From Tremella fuciformis (taxonomy: Eukaryota > Basidiomycota > Tremellomycetes > Tremellales > Tremellaceae): DNA of 64,000 nucleotides. The position numbers were made by a program, and so were the translations under genes. The notes below the pieces were generated by a model that did not search any database, had not been told where the DNA came from, and saw only the letters and a list, made by a program, of their open reading frames with translations. The stretch covers positions 372,001 to 436,000 of the forward strand of contig CP136498.1 of assembly GCA_032768795.1 (NCBI GenBank). The letters are read 5' to 3'. Shown here piece by piece: positions 1 to 10,820 of this stretch (position 1 is its first letter; each line of letters opens with the position of its first letter).

Positions 1-149
1 GTCAAGGGGCGAACGGACGCCGCCGGCGAAGCCTCGTCTGGTCATGTTGACGGTCAACATCCACAGTAGTAAACGGCCTTGATCTCTCTCTGGTCTGGGA
101 TCAGATGCATCAAGCTTGTCATCTCCCACTTTGCCCTGTCTCCCTGACC
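1..149. other. No gene seen
   Basis: Stretch between the window edge and the stop codon of the minus-strand gene at 150. Only overlapping out-of-frame ORFs are present. Confidence 0.5.
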
Positions 150-2561
150 TCACTGGGCCACTGAGGCGGTCCATGCAGAACAGTAGTCGTAATCGTGATC
201 GTGGTCGTGGTCGTGGTCGTGGTCTGGGCCGAACAGGGATTTCTTGGCCGCCATCGGCATGGGCGTACGTGCTGGTGCGGGTGTTCTTGCTGACGCTGAG
301 TCTGACGCCGCAGCTGAAGTTGCATTTGGCCCCGCAGCCGGGAAACGCAGAGCCGTTTTTCCCATTCGATGCACCATCCTGTCTGCTTGTTCGGGGGATA
401 TGAGCGAGACGCGGACATTGCAGAGCAAGAGGGCGATCATGACGGGATCAAGGCCCGCAATGGCCGACAAGTCGGCATCCGAGTCGTCGTCAGTGCCATC
501 ACTGTCACTGCTGTTATAGCCATCATCCTCGGCATCGTTGGCGTGGTCGTTGTCGTTGTCGGGGTACCCAGGACCCAACTCGCACTGTCCAGCACCAGTG
601 GCTCTTTGCAGTGTGAGCGGGTCCAAGCCCAATAGGCGGGCCATTGCGTCCCATTGGTTCTGTTTGGACAGGTGGACCAATGCGTGTCGTGTTACTGGAA
701 TGATATTAGCATCTAGCTTCCATGCGGGGTGGGGTGAATCGCCACTCACATGACGAGACGCGAGTTTCAGATTGATCATCTGCATCCTGTTCCGCACCAT
801 GTTCATCTTGTGGTCCGCTTGGTTCATCGTCTCTTTCTGGTTGTTGCTGACCAGAGCTCCCTTCTCCGGCGCCGTCTTTGCCGCATCCGGTCCCGCCCCG
901 TTGTCCGGGCTTCTTGCTGCCATCTGTCCCACCGTCCTCTTCGCCGTCGTCACCGTCGCCACCCCTATCATGGTCTGCGTTCCTGGTCTCGGCATCCACA
1001 GCATCCACGCCCGTTGGGAAGATATCGGGATACTGGTCCCTGATGCGGCGTCGGACGGCCGCATCGTCATGACGCGCACCGCCAATGGCAGTCCAGATTT
1101 GACGAGTCGAGTCTGTAGCGGGATCGTGATATGCTGTGGCTGGTACGGCTGGGACAATGGATGGGGGCCGCGAGAAATCCATGCGCGAGGTACGCGCGCT
1201 GGCGAGTCCAAGGTTCGAGGCATAGGTGCGCATTGGTAAGCCAAGAACAGGGAGAGGATTGGAAACCGTAGCAGGGATGTTGCGACAAGGATGACCAAGC
1301 TACCAACGTCAGTGATTATATGCTTGTTGCTCATTCCGAATGTACGACGCACCTCTGCAGCGAAAATGTCCTCGACAGCCTGGGCAAACCCGCTCGTAGC
1401 AAAGTCGTGTCCGACGGGAATGGCGCTTACGGCGAGCAAAGTGACCCTGATAGTTTCGACAAAGATTTGGAATGTGTCGACATTTGTCGCGTCGATGGCG
1501 GTGAGCGAGTGGGCTAGAAAGTCGGCCTTGTTCCCAGGAGCGACGTACATGCTCCACAGATCCGTCGTTTTACCCCAGTCACTCGTGCGGCCGGTCTCCA
1601 GGGCGACGTGGCCGTTGCCGAGGGCAAAGAGACGGGAGAAGCGGCGGGAGCAGAGAACGACGGCCATTGGTGTGCCGCACATCTCATTTGATGTCACGAG
1701 GTAAGCGATGGTTTGGCAAAGCGCCTTGAAGTACTTTTCCCACTTGATTTCAACAACAAGGGCCAATATGAGGACATATGCTTGATATTCGTCCAAGAGC
1801 AACTGTGTGCGTGTCCGCTTGGTCGCCGACGAGGCCTGTGTCGAGCTCGCAGATGCGGCGTGGGTCGAGTTGATACGGAGATGGCGGAACTTTCGCAGGG
1901 GGGCACTGCTGACCAAGACCGAGTAATCGGGATGGCGGATCTCTTTGGTGCGGGTGAGATGACCAGCTGAGAGCGTGGCAGCCATTGCCGACGATGACGA
2001 CAGCATCGAAGATGATGATGGTGGCCTGGAAAGCCAGCGCAGAGCTTGCTGCAGCGCCGTGTCATTGAAGGCGGTGCCGCGACCATGCGGCAAATGGATG
2101 TTTCGGAGGGATAATTCGGCCACAACGTCGAGACGAGGGGCGTCCATGTCGAGGGGATCAAGCGTCTCGACAATGGTATCGATCACCCTGTTCAAGGCCA
2201 TCTTGAGGGAGGGCTCGTCATCGTTTAGGAAAAAGCTGCCGAGCAGTCTCCGCAGCTGGACCCGCCCAAGACGTGAGGCGACGATCCTTGAATTGGCGCC
2301 GTATGTTTGGTAGGTTTCGTACGATGATGATGAAGGTAGTGGTGTTGGTGGTGATGGCGGCGGCGGCGTTTGTGACTGTGACGGTGACTGTGGCCGTGAC
2401 GCTTCAAGAAGGGATGGAAGTGGACGCCCGAGGGCACTGATGACTGGAGTTGTCGGCGTCACAGGTCCACGGCTATCAATGGTATCCATCGACGACCTCG
2501 TATCTGATTTCCGCTTGATCATTGGTGTTGTTATCGTCGGGTCGACATCGGATGACCCCAT
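150..2561 (-). CDS. Host protein with PD-(D/E)XK-like nuclease signature, three exons
   Basis: Unnamed protein. The frame is open throughout, but two good introns (1300-1352, 53 bp, with CACTGAC branch point; 695-749, 55 bp, GTGAGT donor, GCTAAT branch) change the central part. I read exons 2561-1353, 1299-750 and 694-150, about 767 residues. The N-terminus (1-90) is Ser/Pro-rich and disordered. Residues 207-290 carry a textbook order of PD (211-212, followed by a hydrophobic strand), EIK (271-273) after a hydrophobic strand, and Q283 ten residues later; then comes a strand ending LFALG. That is the layout of restriction-endonuclease-like folds, and the same ExK-Q-strand pattern recurs in three genes at 33.9, 50 and 54 kb. 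Exon 2 ends in acidic/Gln-rich sequence. The C-terminus is Asp/Ser-rich with a His-Asp alternation. No kinase-like domain is visible. A transposon inserted 47 bp upstream of the ATG may affect expression. The exon model is firm; nuclease activity is inference. Confidence 0.7.
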   Translation of the reverse strand: MGSSDVDPTITTPMIKRKSDTRSSMDTIDSRGPVTPTTPVISALGRPLPSLLEASRPQSPSQSQTPPPPSPPTPLPSSSSYETYQTYGANSRIVASRLGRVQLRRLLGSFFLNDDEPSLKMALNRVIDTIVETLDPLDMDAPRLDVVAELSLRNIHLPHGRGTAFNDTALQQALRWLSRPPSSSSMLSSSSAMAATLSAGHLTRTKEIRHPDYSVLVSSAPLRKFRHLRINSTHAASASSTQASSATKRTRTQLLLDEYQAYVLILALVVEIKWEKYFKALCQTIAYLVTSNEMCGTPMAVVLCSRRFSRLFALGNGHVALETGRTSDWGKTTDLWSMYVAPGNKADFLAHSLTAIDATNVDTFQIFVETIRVTLLAVSAIPVGHDFATSGFAQAVEDIFAAEVRRTFGMSNKHIITDVGSLVILVATSLLRFPILSLFLAYQCAPMPRTLDSPARVPRAWISRGPHPLSQPYQPQHITIPLQTRLVKSGLPLAVRVMTMRPSDAASGTSIPISSQRAWMLWMPRPGTQTMIGVATVTTAKRTVGQMAARSPDNGAGPDAAKTAPEKGALVSNNQKETMNQADHKMNMVRNRMQMINLKLASRHVSGDSPHPAWKLDANIIPVTRHALVHLSKQNQWDAMARLLGLDPLTLQRATGAGQCELGPGYPDNDNDHANDAEDDGYNSSDSDGTDDDSDADLSAIAGLDPVMIALLLCNVRVSLISPEQADRMVHRMGKTALRFPAAGPNATSAAASDSASARTPAPARTPMPMAAKKSLFGPDHDHDHDHDHDYDYCSAWTASVAQ

Positions 2562-2609
2562 CTCGCCGAGCGCTACCCCTCCGTGTGAGGTGGGATGATC
2601 AATCGTGTA

Positions 2610-2650
2610 ACGTCAACCACCCCCTTTATGGACACCCCCCCTTTATGGAC
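2610..2650 (+). repeat. Left terminal inverted repeat of pogo element
   Basis: 41 bp, matching the reverse complement of 20541-20581 without mismatch. It contains two copies of a CCCCCTTTATGGAC motif in tandem, a likely transposase-binding arrangement. Confidence 0.93.
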
Positions 2651-2700
2651 GACACGTCAACACCCGTCACGATTTCGCGTTGTTGACATCCACCTCTCAT

Positions 2701-2928
2701 CAGCGTAGCTCTTACGGGGCGAATTTCTGCGGGTGTCCCTGGAACGAAAACGGTAAATGGGGGAATTAAATAAGAAAATTCCGGCCATTCTGATTTCATC
2801 AGCACAATCCTAATCAGCGTAGCTCTTACGGGGCGAATTTCTGCGGGTGTCCCTGGAACGAAAACGGTAAATGGGGGAATTAAATAAGAAAATTCCGGCC
2901 ATTCTGATTTCATCAGCACAATCCTAAT
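2701..2928 (+). repeat. 114-bp tandem duplication in transposon leader
   Basis: Two adjacent near-identical 114-bp units (2701-2814 and 2815-2928), each beginning CAGCGTAGCTCTTACGGGGC. A third, slightly diverged copy begins at 3498. Confidence 0.9.
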
Positions 2929-4613
2929 ATGCATTGTGTCCTTGCCAAATTGCCTTTCATCAGAGAATAAAGATCTATGCATGAGGCTGATGCATGGAAT
3001 GATCTCTGTAGCAGAACCAATCGCCTACATAGCTACTGCCATACCCTGCCCTATCATTGCACCAAAATGGTTACAATAGCGCAAGTCTGACAAGACTGCA
3101 ATAGGCTTGCCAGGTGGCAGCTGTGACATAGCCCCTGTGACCAGCTTGGCATGCCTATGATCATCTGATCAGCCTAGCATGCCCAACAAGCACTTGCGCA
3201 TCTCTTGATGAAGTGCTTTAGCTTGCAACTAATCAATGTTCTACAGTACATCCGGCTTTGCCGGATGCTTGACCCGTAAGGGCTGCGATGGCTGCGCCGC
3301 TAGGCGCAAGGGGGGGTCTTGGGGGGGTGTCCCACCCCCCCATGTCTAACGGAACCAAAGAACAAGGAATTGCATTAGGTTTTCCAAATTGCCTGAGAAC
3401 CAATAACTTGAATACCTGATTAGAAATTCAGAGCTAAAAAAGAATTGAAATAACGAGCTACGCCCTATCGCGCACTTTCCTGCACGATCTACCTAGTCAG
3501 CGTGTAGCTCTTACGGGGCGAATTTCTGCGGGTGTCCCTGGAACGAAAACGGTAAATGGGGGAATTAAATAAGGAAATTCCGGCCATTCTGATTTCATCA
3601 GTGGACAATCCTAATATGCATTGTGTCCTTCCCAAATTGCCTCTCGTCAGAGAATAAAGATCTAACTATGCATGAGGCTGATGCATGGAATGATCTCTGT
3701 AACCAAACCAATTGCCTACATAGCTACTGCCAGACCCGTCCCTGTCAGTGCACCAAAATGATTACAATAGCGCAAATCTGACAAGACTGGTGTCACGGGG
3801 CCAGGCCGGTCGTCGACTGATGGGCCCTCTCACACGTGCTCTCTGTCGATCTATCTCTGTTCTTCACAAGAGGGTGTGTCCTACAGCCTCTTGTGCGTCA
3901 ACAACATGACTGCGCCATTACTTTCTATCCATGGGACTCAATACCACGGTGCTAAGGACGGTCTACGGGTGAGGACTTGTATATATATCACCCGTACCCT
4001 CCTCTGCACCGCCCTGGGCTTTCTCCTTGAAACACCATTGACGAGGCTTCAGCTCTAGAGTCGTCGAGGCTACTCGAGGCTCGTCAAAGCTACTTGAGGC
4101 TTGACGGTATTCTCACGTGTCTGACAGGCGTGCTGGGCTGGGACGAGGGTTGTAGACGTGCGTTGGTGATCATGGAGGCGTGGCCAACGTGCCAACTGGC
4201 TTGTGCAACAGGTTTGCCAGGTGGCAGCTGTGACATAGCCCCTGTGACCAGCTTGGTATGCCTATGAGCATTTGATCAGCCTAGCATGCCCAACAAGCAC
4301 TTGAGCATCTCTTGATGAAGTGCTTTAGCTTGCAACTAATCCATGTCCTACAGTACATCCGGCTTTGCCGGATGCTTGACCCGTAAGGGCTGCAATGGCT
4401 GCACCGCTAGGCGCAAGGGAGGGTCTTGGGGGGGGGGGGGGGGGGGGGCGGGACCCCCATGTCTAACGGAACCAAAAAACAAAGAATTGCATTAGGTTTT
4501 CCAAATTGCCCGAGAACCAATAACTTGAATACCTCATTAGAAATTCGGAGCTAAAAAAGAATTGAAATAACGAGCTACGCCCTATCGCGCACTTTCCCGC
4601 ACGATCTACCTAG
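2815..4613 (+). repeat. About 0.69-kb direct duplication in transposon leader
   Basis: Segment 2815-3497 is repeated as 3498-4613. The second copy is longer only because of a 404-bp solo LTR plus its duplicated target. Both copies share the CATCCGGCTTTGCCGGATG palindrome, a G/C homopolymer run and the terminal CACGATCTACCTAGTC. The G run at 4428-4448 is the longest here. No coding sequence was recognised. Confidence 0.85.
3791..4194 (-). mobile_element. Solo LTR of the Gypsy-2 family
   Basis: The 404-bp length equals the LTRs at 20952-21355 and 29096-29499, and the sequence is in reverse orientation. Flanking 5-bp duplication ACTGG (3786-3790 and 4195-4199). The family TATATATA box is retained. 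One terminus has decayed to ...GTGCCA. It inserted into the second copy of the leader duplication, so it is younger than that duplication. Confidence 0.9.
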
Positions 4614-4630
4614 TCGTCACCGTCACAATC

Positions 4631-6031
4631 ATGCAGACCGACTCGAATCCGGCCCGCCAGGCCGCCGTTGATGCTTACAAGGCAGGGCTTGCTGATCCTA
4701 CCAAGAACTCCCCAAGTTTACGCGATTTAGAGGCTCAAACCGGCATCCCAAGATCCACCATCCACAACCGCATGAAAACGGACGCCCAAGACCATAGGAC
4801 GGCGGCTGCGCACCTCCAAGCTATGACACCGGCTGAAGAGACGTCTCTGGTGGAATACATTCGCCGCATGTCGCTCATTGGCCACCCCCCATTCCATGAA
4901 GAGATCCGCGACGTCGCCAATTACCTCCGTCGTTCTCGGTTGTCGACCACGCCTGTCGAGATCACGCCGACATCGTCTCTGTCGTCCTCAGTTCCTCTGC
5001 TTGGCAAGAACTGGATCACCAAGTTCCGCCTCCGTCACCCCGACGTCGTCTCGACGTGGACGCGCGCTCTTGACACCGCCAGGATCGACGGCGAGTCACC
5101 GGAGAAATTGGTGGCGTGGTTCGCAGAGCTGCGCGGCCTATACGATCGTCACCATTATGAGGCCGGTAACATCTACAATATGGACGAGACGGGCTTCGCA
5201 ATCGGTGCCACGCAGTCAACTCGCGTCCTCACGGTTCTTGGGAACGGCCGCAGGGGGATGAAGGCAACCAAGGCCGACCACCGCGGCGAATGGACGACAT
5301 CCATTGAATACGTGTCAGCGGACGGCAGGGCCCTGCCGCCCCTCGTCATCCTCAAGGGGAAGGGCGCATTCAATGAATCATGGCTCCCGGCGGTCCACAG
5401 GGAGATGTCGGCCGGCTGGACATGGGCTGCAAGCAACACAGGCTGGAGCAGCGATTACCTGGGTCTCAAATGGCTCCGCGAGGTCTTCATCCCGTCAACA
5501 ACGCCTGCTCTGACGGCCAGACCGACCGCACGGCGTCCCCGCCGACTGCTCATCGTCGACGGCCACGGAAGCCACGTGCGATCCACGTTTATCGGCCTCT
5601 GCATTGAGAACGACATTGATCTCATGATCTTACCTGCGCACACGTCTCACAGGACGCAGCCGCTCGACATGAGCGTCTTTCGGGCGTTGAAAGGCGCCAT
5701 GACGCGTGAGACCGACCGCGTCGCGACCTATGAGAAGGGGACGATCCACAAGGCAATCTACACCTCACTGCTCATTGCCGCGCGATCGCAGGCCATGACA
5801 CCCGATCTCATAAAGTCAGGCTTCAGAAACACTGGTATTTGGCCGCTGCGACCGTCACTTGTCATTGGCGACATCGAGCCGCCCGCCACGCCTGCTCAGG
5901 CGATGTCAGAGGCCGCCCGCACCCCTCTAGGATCGCTCATGACAGAGAACCGAGAGTTTATACGCGATCACGCCGATAGCCTCCGAACACCGGCTAAGAG
6001 GCACTTTACCTCTCTGTCAGACCGTCTCGAG
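4631..6031 (+). pseudogene. pogo/Fot1 transposase, N-terminal 467 codons (split gene)
   Basis: DDE_1-type transposase. Residues 8-50 form a Psq-like helix-turn-helix that reads like DNA-binding N-termini of this family (SLRDLEAQTGIPRSTIHNRM). Residues 65-150 fit a CENP-B-type second HTH ending WITKFRLRHPDV. The catalytic core shows D185 (NMDETGF), D310 (IVDGHGSH) and D346 (QPLDMSVF), so the DDD triad is intact. The reading frame is cut by the Ty3 composite after codon 467. It resumes in the same frame at 20209 once the insertion and one copy of the TCGAG duplication are discounted, giving 556 codons overall. The start at 4631 follows a short UTR-like stretch (CACCGTCACAATCATG). The gene cannot make full-length enzyme now unless the insertion is lost, but the catalytic residues show recent function. 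Confidence 0.93.
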
Positions 6032-6600
6032 TGTCACGCCTTGGCTCCCTTGGGTAGTGACGAAGGAGGGAACGGAGCAAGAATGTTGGGGCTGTAACCC
6101 AACGAAATCGTCACTGGCTCGTCAAGCAAGGACACGGACTAGAAGGTTTGACTTCGGCGAGGTCGAACTTGACCGAATGGAATCGGACTGGGATGAGGGA
6201 CTGGGACTGGAGGGGAAGTCACTGGGAGATGTGAAACTGATCCATCGCTGGGGCATCTACGAGAAAGTTGCGGGTTTATATATACAATAGGCGTTCAGGT
6301 GAACGCCACAGGTGTTCGGGTGATCGTTCGGATGAACAGTCAAATACTACTTCTTCTGGAAGGCGTTCATGTGACCAAAGGGGGTCGGGTGAACGCTGCT
6401 TGCGTTCAGGTGAACGTGGCAGGCATGTCGTCCAAGGCTAGGGTTTGTTCGGGTGAATGGGACCTGTGTTCAAGTGAACACTTGGGTGATCGGTGATGTC
6501 GTGGGTAGATGTCCCAAGGATGTGGAGACGGAGCGGAGCGAAGATTACTTGAAGTTGAGTCGGAGGTCGGAGCAAAGTCGGAGTTTGGTCGTTCATGACA
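6032..6600 (-). repeat. Gypsy-1 LTR 1 (3' LTR of the left unit)
   Basis: 569 bp, TGTCAC...TGACA ends. TATA-like run at 6275-6284 read on the minus strand; AGCGATGGAT at 6249-6240 lies about 26 bp downstream of it. A polypurine tract (read on minus) directly abuts at 6601-6615. Confidence 0.95.
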
Positions 6601-6641
6601 GGAGCTCCCCCTCTAAAGGCGAAGTCCTCTGAGCCTGGAGC

Positions 6642-8906
6642 TCAAGTCTTTTGGTGTGCCGAGTTTGGCGGGAAGTGGTGTCGAGGGTTGCGGAGATGTT
6701 GTCGACGGAATGCTTTGTAGGCCGTGGTGTCGAAGATGTTTTCCCATGGTTCCCATGAATCGTGGGCATCGGAGTAGTCTTTCCAGTGGACAAGGTAGTC
6801 GTAACCATTGTCTTCACTGATGCGAGAGTCGATGATCCGGTCGATGATGTATTCTTCTTGACCTAGAATCTCGATTTTGGGCGGAGGGTCCTGCTGTTGA
6901 TGTTGATGTCCCGGTCGGACAGGCTCGAGCAGGTTGACATGGAAGACAGGGTGGATCGGAAGTGTCGGAGGAAGATCGAGTTTGAATGCAAGTGGCGAAG
7001 ATGTTGTGCCAATGATGGTGTAGGGACCCAACATGCGTTGGTCCAACTTGAGAGAAGGTCGGAGCGAAGTGATGTTTCGTCTGTTGAGGAAGACTGAGTC
7101 GCCAAGTTTGAATGTCGGAGTGGAGTCCGAGTTGGTGATTGCTTTGGCTCGCTTGTTGAAGTGGCGGACATAGCTGGCCTGCGCCTTCTCGAGATTGGAG
7201 TGTAGCTCCTTGTGGATCTTCTCGAGTGATTGGAGGTGTGAAGTCGCAGCTGGAACCGAAGAAGGTGGTGAAGATGCCGGAGAGAGCGGGTGGTAACCAT
7301 AATTTGCTTCGAAGGGACTGTGTTGGGTGGCGGAGTGTGTCGAATTGTTATAGGCAAATTCGGCGATGTCGAGGATTGTTGACCAATTGTCCTGGTTGTG
7401 GTTGCAATAGGTGCGAAGATATGTTTCCAAGACTTGGTTGACTCGTTCGGTCTGGCCGTCGGATTGCGGGTGGAAGGCGGTCGAGAAGTTTGGTGTGATG
7501 CCAAGACCGTTGACAAATGCTTGCCAGAATTGGGAGTTGAAGATTGCTCCTCGGTCGGAGACAATGTCGGAGGGTATGCCGTGAAGTCGAACAATGTTTT
7601 GGCGGAAGAGTGAAGCGAGGTGCGGAGAATCGAATCCTTGTTCTTGATAAGGGACAAAGTGGGCTTGTTTTGTGAATCGGTCGACGAAGACCATGATTGA
7701 GTCGAAGTCGTTCGATTTTGGGAGTTTAACAATGGCGTCCATGGAGATCGACTGCCAAGGTTGGGTTGGAATTGGAAGTGGCTGGAGTGGTCCATACGGT
7801 TTGTGTCGAGGTGTCTTGTTTCGAGCACAGGTATGACAACCGTTGACGTAGGTGTTGACAAATGAGCGAAGACCGGGGAAGTAGAAGTGTCGGGAAGCGA
7901 GGTCATAGGTTTTTGCCTGTCCAAGGTGACCTGCAGTCGGAGCATTGTGAACTTGATGAAGAATGTCGAGGCGGAGTTGGTGATTATTGGGGACATAGAC
8001 TAGATTGGCGAAGTGGATAACTCCATTGTCGATGGAGTATGACGGAAGTTCGGTTGCAATTGAAGTTGGCGGAGTAAGACGGGAATTTTCCAGATAGGGT
8101 CGGATTTGGCAGAGATGAGGGTCGACAAGTTGGAGTTGGCGGATGTGATCGATGATGGTCGAAGTGATTGCTGAAGATTCCACAGTTTGATGTTTGCGGT
8201 TGGTGGCTCCAATGACAAGTTGACCTGGTTTCAGGAGAGTGTGTGGAGGTGCTTCGGCAGCTCTACTCCCCCCCTGAAGGTCTTGACGTCTCGTCAAGGC
8301 ATCGGGTTTGCCCATTTTGGTGCCAGGCCGGTAGTGAATCTTGAAGTCGAAGTTGGCGAGAAGTTCTGCCCACCGTGCTTGTCGGCGATTAAGCACTCGA
8401 GAGGTGGTGAAGTATTCGAGATTTTTGTGATCGGTGAAAACCGTGATTTCGCTTGATCCTTCGAGGTAGGATCGCCAATGTTTGAATGCTTCGACGATTG
8501 CAAGCATTTCTTTGTCGTATATTTCGTAGTTGAGTTCGGCTGGTTGGAGTTTCCTGGAGTAGAAGGCGATCGGATGAAGGTTGTTGGAATTGTTGGCAGC
8601 TGGGTGGGATAGGACACCCGCTATGGCGTAGTCGGAGGCATCGGTTTCAAGAATGAGAGATTTGCCGGGCTCGAAGTGTTGTAGGATTGGTGCCGAAGTG
8701 AAGGCGGACTTGAGTGATTCAAAGGCTTTTTTTTCTCTTTTGGTGTGCCGAGTTTGGCGGGAAGTGGTGTCGAGGGTTGCGGAGATGTTGTCGACGGAAT
8801 GCTTTGTAGGCCGTGGTGTCGAAGATGTTTTCCCATGGTTCCCATGAATCGTGGGCATCGGAGTAGTCTTTCCAGTGGACAAGGTAGTCGTAACCATTGT
8901 CTTCAC
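6642..8906 (-). pseudogene. Duplicated 3' pol fragment of Gypsy-1 (RNase H, integrase, chromodomain)
   Basis: A second copy of the last 2.09 kb of pol (offset exactly 2089 bp from 8731-10820), lying downstream of the complete pol. It encodes RNase H remnants (ETDASDYAIAG), the HHCC-type integrase zinc region (CHTCARNK), the integrase core (SMDAIV, VSDRGAIF, QTERVNQVLE) and a C-terminal chromodomain (YLVHWKDYSDAHDSWEPWE). The frame stays open across the junction near 8731-8745, where a T-rich filler replaces normal sequence, so the fragment begins within a fused reading frame. It has no promoter or gag of its own and is probably not expressed as a separate protein. Confidence 0.88.
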
Positions 8907-10820
8907 TGATGCGAGAGTCGATGATCCGGTCGATGATGTATTCTTCTTGACCTAGAATCTCGATTTTGGGCGGAGGGTCCTGCTGTTGATGTTGATGTCC
9001 CGGTCGGACAGGCTCGAGCAGGTTGACATGGAAGACAGGGTGGATCGGAAGTGTCGGAGGAAGATCGAGTTTGAATGCAAGTGGCGAAGATGTTGTGCCA
9101 ATGATGGTGTAGGGACCCAACATGCGTTGGTCCAACTTGAGAGAAGGTCGGAGCGAAGTGATGTTTCGTCTGTTGAGGAAGACTGAGTCGCCAAGTTTGA
9201 ATGTCGGAGTGGAGTCCGAGTTGGTGATTGCTTTGGCTCGCTTGTTGAAGTGGCGGACATAGCTGGCCTGCGCCTTCTCGAGATTGGAGTGTAGCTCCTT
9301 GTGGATCTTCTCGAGTGATTGGAGGTGTGAAGTCGCAGCTGGAACCGAAGAAGGTGGTGAAGATGCCGGAGAGAGCGGGTGGTAACCATAATTTGCTTCG
9401 AAGGGACTGTGTTGGGTGGCGGAGTGTGTCGAATTGTTATAGGCAAATTCGGCGATGTCGAGGATTGTTGACCAATTGTCCTGGTTGTGGTTGCAATAGG
9501 TGCGAAGATATGTTTCCAAGACTTGGTTGACTCGTTCGGTCTGGCCGTCGGATTGCGGGTGGAAGGCGGTCGAGAAGTTTGGTGTGATGCCAAGACCGTT
9601 GACAAATGCTTGCCAGAATTGGGAGTTGAAGATTGCTCCTCGGTCGGAGACAATGTCGGAGGGTATGCCGTGAAGTCGAACAATGTTTTGGCGGAAGAGT
9701 GAAGCGAGGTGCGGAGAATCGAATCCTTGTTCTTGATAAGGGACAAAGTGGGCTTGTTTTGTGAATCGGTCGACGAAGACCATGATTGAGTCGAAGTCGT
9801 TCGATTTTGGGAGTTTAACAATGGCGTCCATGGAGATCGACTGCCAAGGTTGGGTTGGAATTGGAAGTGGCTGGAGTGGTCCATACGGTTTGTGTCGAGG
9901 TGTCTTGTTTCGAGCACAGGTATGACAACCGTTGACGTAGGTGTTGACAAATGAGCGAAGACCGGGGAAGTAGAAGTGTCGGGAAGCGAGGTCATAGGTT
10001 TTTGCCTGTCCAAGGTGACCTGCAGTCGGAGCATTGTGAACTTGATGAAGAATGTCGAGGCGGAGTTGGTGATTATTGGGGACATAGACTAGATTGGCGA
10101 AGTGGATAACTCCATTGTCGATGGAGTATGACGGAAGTTCGGTTGCAATTGAAGTTGGCGGAGTAAGACGGGAATTTTCCAGATAGGGTCGGATTTGGCA
10201 GAGATGAGGGTCGACAAGTTGGAGTTGGCGGATGTGATCGATGATGGTCGAAGTGATTGCTGAAGATTCCACAGTTTGATGTTTGCGGTTGGTGGCTCCA
10301 ATGACAAGTTGACCTGGTTTCAGGAGAGTGTGTGGAGGTGCTTCGGCAGCTCTACTCCCCCCCTGAAGGTCTTGACGTCTCGTCAAGGCATCGGGTTTGC
10401 CCATTTTGGTGCCAGGCCGGTAGTGAATCTTGAAGTCGAAGTTGGCGAGAAGTTCTGCCCACCGTGCTTGTCGGCGATTAAGCACTCGAGAGGTGGTGAA
10501 GTATTCGAGATTTTTGTGATCGGTGAAAACCGTGATTTCGCTTGATCCTTCGAGGTAGGATCGCCAATGTTTGAATGCTTCGACGATTGCAAGCATTTCT
10601 TTGTCGTATATTTCGTAGTTGAGTTCGGCTGGTTGGAGTTTCCTGGAGTAGAAGGCGATCGGATGAAGGTTGTTGGAATTGTTGGCAGCTGGGTGGGATA
10701 GGACACCCGCTATGGCGTAGTCGGAGGCATCGGTTTCAAGAATGAGAGATTTGCCGGGCTCGAAGTGTTGTAGGATTGGTGCCGAAGTGAAGGCGGACTT
10801 GAGTGATTCAAAGGCTTCGG
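6655..10820 (-). repeat. 2089-bp tandem duplication inside Gypsy-1 left unit
   Basis: 6655-8731 and 8744-10820 are copies of the same segment. The junction holds a short non-templated-looking CTTTTTTTTCTC stretch. The right-hand unit of the composite (14447-19634) lacks the duplication, so it arose after or during formation of this unit. Confidence 0.92.

Noticed and set aside
180..225. Zinc- or metal-binding function for the His-Asp repeat at the C-terminus of the first gene
   Set aside because: It is the translation of a simple GTGGTC/GATCGT microsatellite; no reason to assign function.
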